From Laguncularia racemosa (taxonomy: Eukaryota > Streptophyta > Magnoliopsida > Myrtales > Combretaceae): a DNA stretch of 64,000 nucleotides. A model generated the notes under the pieces. That model had not been told where the DNA came from. It did not search any database and saw nothing but the letters and a program-made list of their open reading frames with translations. The stretch is from the NCBI GenBank assembly GCA_037954665.1, contig JBBMOL010000038.1, forward strand, positions 4,588,001 to 4,652,000, given 5' to 3'. This document shows positions 57,254 through 64,000 of this stretch, piece after piece (within the stretch, counting starts at the first letter, position 1; each line of letters begins with the position of its first letter). The position numbers and the translations under genes were made by a program.

Positions 57254-59945
57254 TTAACACTTTACTATGTTTTGAAGGTCTTTATACCTTTGCCAAATCC
57301 ACAATCAACACCACTTTTTTTTTTTCTCTTTATTTCTGTATACTCTTTTTTACTCATTTCTACCCATTTTACTTTTGTTAGCTATCCTCCAATTGACTCC
57401 ATAAGGGGAGGAATTCCTAGATGCTTGTAAGTGATAACCTTAAACTTTTTTCTTGTATTTAGAGTTGTGGAGCTCCACCCATAAGGCTTTTCAAGTTTTA
57501 AATTTCCATATTCTTTTAATGCTCCCGAGCTTTATATCTTTTCTTCATGTTAACAATTCCTAGTCCTTCATGATCTTTGTTAAAGGCTATTCTCAACATA
57601 TGCAATGCATTTTATTATTGTTAGAGCATCCATTTCAAAGGAATTTCCTCACTGTTAATTTTATCTTTGGTAAGTATTTAGCTTATAAACGAGTGGACTA
57701 CATGAGATATGTAGAGATATAACTTAAAGAACTAAATTAATTAAGTTTAGTATACTTGCAACACTTTATAGTTACACCCTTCAACCAATTGGTTTATGAT
57801 TTATCTCTCCTAACACACAGAAAAATCATTAGATTTATGTTGATAAGCCTTTATTTAGGAAAAAGCAATATACTTTCTAAAGCCTTTGAACTCTCTTATC
57901 CATAGTAGCTCAATAATGTATGATTTTAAATTTGTTTTAGTGTTAGGAAAAGAAGATAATTAATTTTGATTCATTAATCCGAAGACCTTATCATTGACTA
58001 AAAACTTTATTGAGCATACAGTTTACTAAACCTTGAGAGGCTTCAAACTTGAAAATTACGTTGCCTATAGAAGGAAATATGCTACTTTGAGGTTGTTTCA
58101 CCTTATAGGGGAGATGGGATTGTTTTGTCTAATTCTTTTAAAGAAGTGAATTCTTATAAGGGAGATTCATTAGGCAATACTTATATAGAACTAGCCATTG
58201 CATAGGCCATAATAGGATTAATTTGCTAAACTCTAAATTGATAAGTGCCTATCTAATGAATTTCCATTTTAACTTATTGTAACCTTTTTCCCAAATTAAT
58301 TTTGATAAAAAAAATCCATCTCTTTGAACCTTTTTTACAATAATTAATAACTATGCAATAGTTTCTTCATTATAATAATATTATACACTACTTCCTTTTT
58401 AGAAAGAAGCTTGCTTTGCTTGTTTAAGATGTATTAGATAGTCTAATTGATATCTTAGTTCATTAACTAAGACCTTTATAATGATTTTATATATGATATT
58501 TCATAGTCTAATGGTTCTAAACTATGTAATATGATTTGCCCCAAGCACTTTAGAATGAGCATCATAAAAAGTTTGGTTGAAATTTCTAGGCAATGCTTGA
58601 GTTTAAAAAATATTTAAGTTTATTTTTCAACAAATGAATCATGATTTCTCCAAATTCTTTGATGAATTGGGGATGAAACCCATATTTTCTATGAGCTTTT
58701 TAGGGTCCTTTAGAGCATAAAGCTCAATAGATTTTTTCTTATGTAAGAGAACACCTTATTTGAATACTCCCTCGAATGTTGATGAACAAGATTTATAAGG
58801 TAATTGCCAAATTCACATAAGAGAATAAAGATTAGAAATGTTTATTTATGAGTGATTTTAAATCTTGAAAATCCAATTTACTACATCATCTTACTGAGTT
58901 ACAATTTTGTTTTTAGCTATTTTATGTAGAACAACAACATGATAGAATTTGGTATTTCTATTCTCATTACATATCCACTGGGCTTTAAATATCATTTTCT
59001 TAAATATTTCATCTTTGTTAAAACTATTTGAATAACTTTTTTTGTTTCTTTTGTTTTTTGTGATTATAATAGGGAGAAGGAGAATTCAAACATGATTTAT
59101 CTTATTATAAGATTAATATTCATACTACTAAACTATAAGAGTCTTGACATATAAATAATTTATTTTTAAGTATTTTTTTAGGTTAATTAAGAAATTACTA
59201 AGATTTTGGCTTAGTTTTCTTTTGATCCAAACTTGTTTAGCTAATGTTCTTCTTTTCTTTCTTTCTTTTTTTAACCCCTCCTTTGAGTACCAATGACAAC
59301 CCCACTCCATTTCACGGCATGGGTTTCAAACTCTAAAAATGCCTACATTGTAGTTATCTTTGCTAAGTGTGTAAACTTTTTTCAAATTTGGAGAAGAGAT
59401 AGGATATGAAATTCATAATGGTTGGAATGAAATTGTCTATTTTTGATATTAACACAAGATTCAAATGAGCTTTAAATAACATTTGGCAATGTTTTGAAAG
59501 CCCAAAAATCAATAGAACAAATGGATAAATTAAATAATACAAACAATCCAATAAATTGATGGTTAATTTATAAATATATTATTTTATATTTGTTTTATGT
59601 ATTTTTTACTTTTTATATTTGAAATTAAACTTTATACTTAAAATATTTAAGGAAAAAAATCACTTAAACTTCTATATAACCCTTCTAACTTTGATTTTAT
59701 AATTTTAAGTAATACTATGTTATTTTATTTAAAAGCTAAATAGTAGAATAGAAATTCAATACAATTTATTTACAATTTGCCATCATGCGACGAAAAGAGC
59801 CCACTGATTCAAATTCAAGGAAAGCCCAAATCCCACACTTCTGCCCCAACTTCTCTTCTCCTTCTTTCCAAATTCGAAAAGAACATTCCTTTCTAATTTT
59901 CTATTCTCCTGAACATCTTCAACAAAAATACCATCTTTCCACAAA
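57254..59945. other. AT-rich intergenic region
   Basis: No gene found over 2.7 kb. Open stretches at 59128-59310 and 59363-59551 (minus) look random. The last 180 bp before 59946 contain a GC-richer leader (CTTCTGCCCCAACTTC and similar) suited to the 5' UTR of the gene that follows. Confidence 0.5.
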
Positions 59946-60254
59946 ATGGAGAACGAAACCCTAATCGGACCACCCTCCAATAAAGACGTAAACGATGATT
60001 CAACAATGGAAGAGGACGATGACTCAACATCATCCACTGTCCTCGATCTCACAAGCTGCCAGCTCCACGATCTCAATTCGGTCGAGTTGGCTCCGACTCT
60101 AACCGAGTTAGACTTGACCGCTAACAGACTCTCCAGTATCGACTCGAGGATCGCTCAGCTCTCCAACTTGAAGAAGCTCTCGCTTCGTCAAAACCTAATC
60201 GATGATGCCGCGGTCGAGCCAATAGCGAACTGGAATGCTTTGTCTGGTCTCGAG
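59946..60254 (+). CDS. SDS22-like PP1 regulatory subunit (PPP1R7 homologue), exon 1 only
   Basis: 103 codons from ATG 59946 to a GT donor at 60255. After an acidic N-terminus (STMEEDDDSTSS, residues about 19-30) come leucine-rich repeats: VLDLTSCQLHDLNSVELAP, TLTELDLTANRLSSIDSRI and LKKLSLRQNLIDDAAVEPI. This is the start of the SDS22 family, LRR proteins that bind protein phosphatase 1 and regulate it in nucleus and cytoplasm. The remaining exons are not in the window. The first intron is at least 3.7 kb long and contains a gypsy element from 61331. Recognised from the characteristic DLTSCQLHDL and LRQNLIDD motifs. Confidence 0.88.
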
Positions 60255-61330
60255 GTAGATGGAATGTTTCGATTTAAATTTTTATTTCGGTTTCGATGTT
60301 AATGCTGTGGTATGCTTAGTTTTTATTTGGAAGAAGTTTGGAAATGTTGGGATTATCGAGAGAATTATAAACAATTCAGTTCGAATAGCTACCGTAGTAA
60401 TGTACTTGATGCAAACTTTTATTCGCGCAACTGAAATTGTGGTTTTTAAGATAGAAAATAGTTTTTCGGATATTTGAGAATTTATTGCTTAATGGAAAAC
60501 AATTTCCTTTTTGTTGACGAGTGCTGTCTTTTCGTCTGTTAATAGACTAAAAGAGAAACTTTCCTTGGGAAACATATAATCAGTATCTTAAGAATTGCAC
60601 ATTTCGTTTGTGAGTATCTCAACAAGTACCTGTTGGCTCTGTTGGCAAAGCCAAAATCGGAATGTCTCCAACAGTAGCCACTACTAGTTAAGGCAACTGC
60701 TTTAGGATGTAATAATTGATAATATTTTGGATAAGTGTAATAATTGATGATTGTTAATATTAGATTGTAGTAAATGTCAATGTTAATATACTTATCGAAA
60801 AAAAATGTCAATGTTGATATGGAAACACTTTTCGTGAAGCATATGCACCGTTAGTACTATTTTGATTGCTAATAATTAGAAGCAAAGTAAGCTAATTTGT
60901 TTTGTTGATCATACATGCCAAGGTCCAGTTTGGTTGATATATCTTATAGCATAAGCTGCTTTGATGAAGAATACTATTTTGCCTTTTTTTCTATTTGTTC
61001 CTTAAGCTGCTATCTTATTGGACTTTTTTTTTTTTGGGGGGGGGGGGGTGGTAATTAAGTTGTAGTGTAGCTAGGATTTGAAGGCCAAAATACTAAAGCA
61101 CGTTGAATTCAAAATTTCCAGTTTTGGAGTTGCGCTTGACAAGCTATGAGATTTGGTCCAACATTTTAGTCAAATACATTAGCCAATATTGAAGATCCAA
61201 ATGAGTAGTATTTTAATTGCAGCAATGAATTCTGCAATTTGAAGCTACTATTATTGTGGCAGTTCTTTAAGACTGTTAAGTATAGAAATCATAATTTCTC
61301 TGTTATTTAATATGCATATGCCATGCATGC
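60255..61330. other. First intron of the SDS22-like gene, part before the gypsy insertion
   Basis: AT-rich intron sequence without other genes. A poly-T/poly-G tract occurs at 61024-61050. Confidence 0.6.
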
Positions 61331-61988
61331 TGTTACACGCGAGGAGGCCTTGCGTTCACATCTCAAAATAACCCCCTTTGACCAGGTTTATACCAGAAAG
61401 AAGCCACACAAGAGGAGTGGCGAGAAGGAGCTGTGCTTGGTTGAGGAGTGAGGGGGATGCGTCCAGCTGACCCCGCTGTGTAGTCATGTGTATTTGTGTC
61501 TTGTCTTAGTTGTTTGTTTCTTTTCCTAGTGTAAAATGTCCAGTGGATTAATGGGTGCTTGCTGACCCAGCTGGAGGTAGTATCTTCCGTATTGTAGCCC
61601 TTGATTATGGTAGATGGGTGTCCTAGGTGTCATAGAGTCAGGTGTAGTGTTGCTGTCATGTTACTGATCATTATGTATACGGTTAGTAGTGGGGGTGTAA
61701 AAGTGGAGTCGTGGGAGAGAAATAAGGGGAGCATGGGGACGTGGCAGTTAAGGGAGCAAACGTTGCCATAATTGTAGAACAAAAACAGAGAACATGAATG
61801 AAATGATGCTAACCATTTTTCTCCAAAAATCTTCTGTCCAATCAGAAAATTATCGAGTTTGTCAGGTTCTCTTTTACAAGCCCGAACCCATCGGCAAACA
61901 TAGGAAGACGAGGAAGAAAAACCCTAAAAGCTACTGTTGAATCAGAACTAATAATTGATTCTAAGGAAGAGGGAACGATCTTATAACA
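61331..61988 (+). repeat. 5' LTR of the terminal gypsy element
   Basis: Starts TGTTACACGCGAGG and ends TTATAACA, three bases before the primer binding site. The left edge is set from the TG start and the change in base composition, not from a second copy, so it may be off by some bases. Confidence 0.65.
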
Positions 61989-62008
61989 AAGTGGTATTAG
62001 AGCCAGAC

Positions 62009-64000
62009 ATGTCGGATGATTTCAAGCGACTCCAGCAGCAATTTGAAAGCTTCTTGGATATGTACAGGGTTGATCGAGCCCAAGTTGAAGAACTATCCAC
62101 TCAGTTGGCAAGCCTTTCCAGGGAAGTGTTGGCGTGAAAGGGGAAGTGGAGAGAGACGGAGGAGACCAATGGGGGCAGCTCCTCTAGGGACCAAGCCTCG
62201 GGAGGCTTTGCCGTTGTTGGGGATGACAAGAGGGGGGTAGTGATGCCGAAGTACGCCCGCCTAGACTTCCCTAAGTTTGACGGCAAGTCTGACCCCATTG
62301 GATGGCTGAATTGATGTGAGCTTTTCTTCAGGCATCAATGCATGCCGGAAGTGGATCGGGTGGAGTTGGCTGCCTATCACTTGGAAGGGGAGGCTCAATT
62401 GTGGTTCCTCAAGATGGAGAAGGATCGGCTAGGAATCTCATGGGAGGACTTCAAGGCTATCTGCCACTCTTAGTTTGTGCCTCCATTGAGAAGTAACTTG
62501 TTGGGAGAGCTGGCTAAACTGAGGCAGGTGGGAACCGTGGAAGAGTATGAACAACGATTCACTCAAGTTTTGGCCCAAACCCCATTCTTAACACCAGAGC
62601 AGGAGGTGGCATTGTTCATGAGCGGGTTGAAGGAATCCATCTCCTTGGACATCTTGATTCAAAACCCCAGGGACATGATCCAAGCCATGGCGCTGGTGCG
62701 GCTATATGAGAGGAGTGTGGCCTTGTGGGCAGAGGCTGAGGCATAGAGGAGAAGAGTCAGTCCGGTAGCAGAAGGGGAAGTACCTCAGAGAAAGTTTTTG
62801 GTGAACCATAGCCCTGTTGCCAAACCATTTGTGAAGCAGCTAAGTAAGTCGAAACTAGAGGAGTGGAGGAGGAAGGGACTTTGCTTCAATTGTGGCGAGC
62901 CCTTTTCAGTAGGGCATCACTGTAAAAGGCTATTCTGGTTGGAGTGTGTTGAGGAAAACCATGAGGAACAAGAGGAGGAGAAGGAAACAGGGGCTGAGAA
63001 GGGAGAGGAGGAACCGGTAGCAATATCCCTCCATGCCATGATTGGCTTGTGCAAGCCCCAAGCCATGAAGTTACGGGGCAGAATTAGGGAGCATGAGGTC
63101 GTAGTACTGGTGGATTCCGTAAGCACGCATAACTTTGTGGATGTAGGGGAGGCTTGAAGACTGAAATTGAAGGTGGAGCCATGGCAGAACGTCAAAGTGC
63201 TGGTGGCCAACGGGGAAAGCCTACGGAGTGGGGGTAGTTGCAAGGGGGTTAAGTTGTTCCTGGCAGGCCACCCATTCGAAGTGGACCTATATACGTTGCC
63301 CTTGTGTGGAATAGATGCAGTTTTGGGGCTGAGTTGGTTGAAGTCTCTAGCGGTGATTGATTGGGATTTTAGTGATATGAGAATGAAATTCCGTGTAAAG
63401 GGTAGAGAGATTGAACTAAAGGGCCTCCTGGAGCGTGGAAGTGACAGTGTCTCCCTGGTGGCCATGCAGGAAGCAAAGAAAAGTCACGAGCTGGGTATGA
63501 TATTGGCTGAGTTTGAGTCATCTTTTCAGCCCTTAAAAGGACTCCCACTGGCCAGACCATGTGACCATAAGATTCCCTTGCACCCAGGAATAGCGCCGAT
63601 CATGGTGAGACCCTACTGATATCCGCATCACTAGAAGGATGAGATAGAACGACAATGCAAGGAAATGCTGGATCACGGTATCATTTGGGTAAGTCAGTCC
63701 CCTTTTTCTTCCCTAGTATTACTAGTACGGAAGACTGACCTTAGCTGGAGGTTTTGTGTTGATTATCGAGTGTTGAACGACAAAACTATCAAGGATAAAT
63801 TTCCCATTCCGGTCATAGAAGAGCTATTGGAGGAATTAAATGGGGCCAAGTATTTCTCCAAGTTAGATAGGATACTATCGGCGCTTTGTGGTTGGGTATG
63901 GAAGGATGGCGGAGCCCTTGACTAAGATGCTTCGCAAGAACAGCTTCCATTGGACCCCTGAAGCTGAAGGCAGCCATGACAGAAGCTCCCGTTTTAGCTC
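62009..64000 (+). pseudogene. Gypsy gag-pol, broken and internally deleted
   Basis: Gag starts at ATG 62009 (SDDFKRLQQQFESFL) and shows KYARLDFPKFDGKSDPIGWL, then YHLEGEAQLWFLKM; the part from 62477 is open to 62746. The zinc knuckle is LCFNCGEPFSVGHHCK (about 62880-62928). In the protease the active site reads VLVDSVSTHNFV, with V in place of the usual G. A second protease and linker stretch is open at 63167-63619. Reverse transcriptase runs from 63665 (RFCVDYRVLNDKTIKDKFP) to FSKLD at 63868, then jumps straight to GYYRRFVVGYGRMAEPLTK, so the catalytic YxDD region is deleted. Frameshifts and stops (for example TGA near 62315) add to the damage. Confidence 0.88.

Larger units (their letters stand above)
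61331..64000 (+). mobile_element. Gypsy element, 5' portion, inside the SDS22-like intron
   Basis: Begins with an LTR (61331-61988) and a primer binding site (TGGTATTAGAGCC, 61992-62004) and continues in gag-pol to the window end. It is the same lineage as the element in REM gene A: both share NDKTIKDKFP/NEKTIKDKFP and IEELLEEL in reverse transcriptase and a GHxCK knuckle. Neither the 3' LTR nor the target duplication is in view. Confidence 0.85.

Noticed and set aside
62917..63465. 182-codon open frame on the minus strand
   Set aside because: Antisense to the protease region of the terminal gypsy element; no family resemblance.
1..64000. CRISPR arrays, bacterial operons, tRNA or rRNA genes
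   Set aside because: None seen. All regular repeats are explained by LTRs, the 557-bp exon array, MITE arms or microsatellites; the only tRNA-related signals are retroelement primer binding sites.

Overview
This window looks like nuclear DNA of a flowering plant, probably a dicot. It is AT-rich, its genes have GT-AG introns, and it carries REM-type B3 genes, a plant PPR gene, and plant-type copia, gypsy, LINE, MULE and hAT elements. No species can be named from the sequence alone. I count five supportable non-transposon genes: three intact REM genes (B, C, D), one PPR gene, and exon 1 of an SDS22-like PP1 regulator. There is also one broken REM gene (A) and two broken PPR copies. Most of the rest is transposon sequence in various stages of decay.

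Layout. 1-1190: Ty1/copia pol remnant. 1201-1604: BED-finger (hAT-like) remnant, minus strand. 3125-7280: decayed L1-type LINE. 7281-12424: AT-rich DNA with small MITEs and a possible solo LTR. 12430-17545: a PPR pseudogene split by a small LTR retroelement (12830-17460, 5-bp target duplication), which itself holds a 3.3 kb insertion with its own 5-bp duplication. 17793-26665: REM gene A, broken by a full-length gypsy element (17834-23019) inserted in exon 1, by stop codons and lost splice sites, and by a threefold 557-bp tandem repeat of one exon. 28015-29362: second PPR pseudogene. 30539-32765: intact REM gene B. 34380-40660: decayed MULE with a possible plant-mobile-domain tail. 41469-44695: three small hAT-like or MITE elements. 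45153-47762: intact REM gene C. 49516-51788 (minus): intact REM gene D. 52415-53848 (minus): intact intronless PPR gene. 54870-57248: gag-only LTR element (TR-GAG type). 59946-60254: first exon of an SDS22-like gene, whose first intron contains the start of another gypsy element (61331 to the window end).

The central biology is a REM gene cluster. All four REM genes share one six-exon architecture encoding three B3 DNA-binding domains. In three of the four, a PPR gene or pseudogene lies directly upstream in the same orientation (PPR then REM); one of these units is inverted. The simplest reading is segmental duplication of an ancestral PPR-REM pair, followed by inactivation of two of the three PPR copies and one REM copy, largely by retrotransposon insertion and by point changes of the C-to-T kind. 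All intron-exon models were made by eye from comparison among the four copies and splice consensus; no alignment or database search was run.
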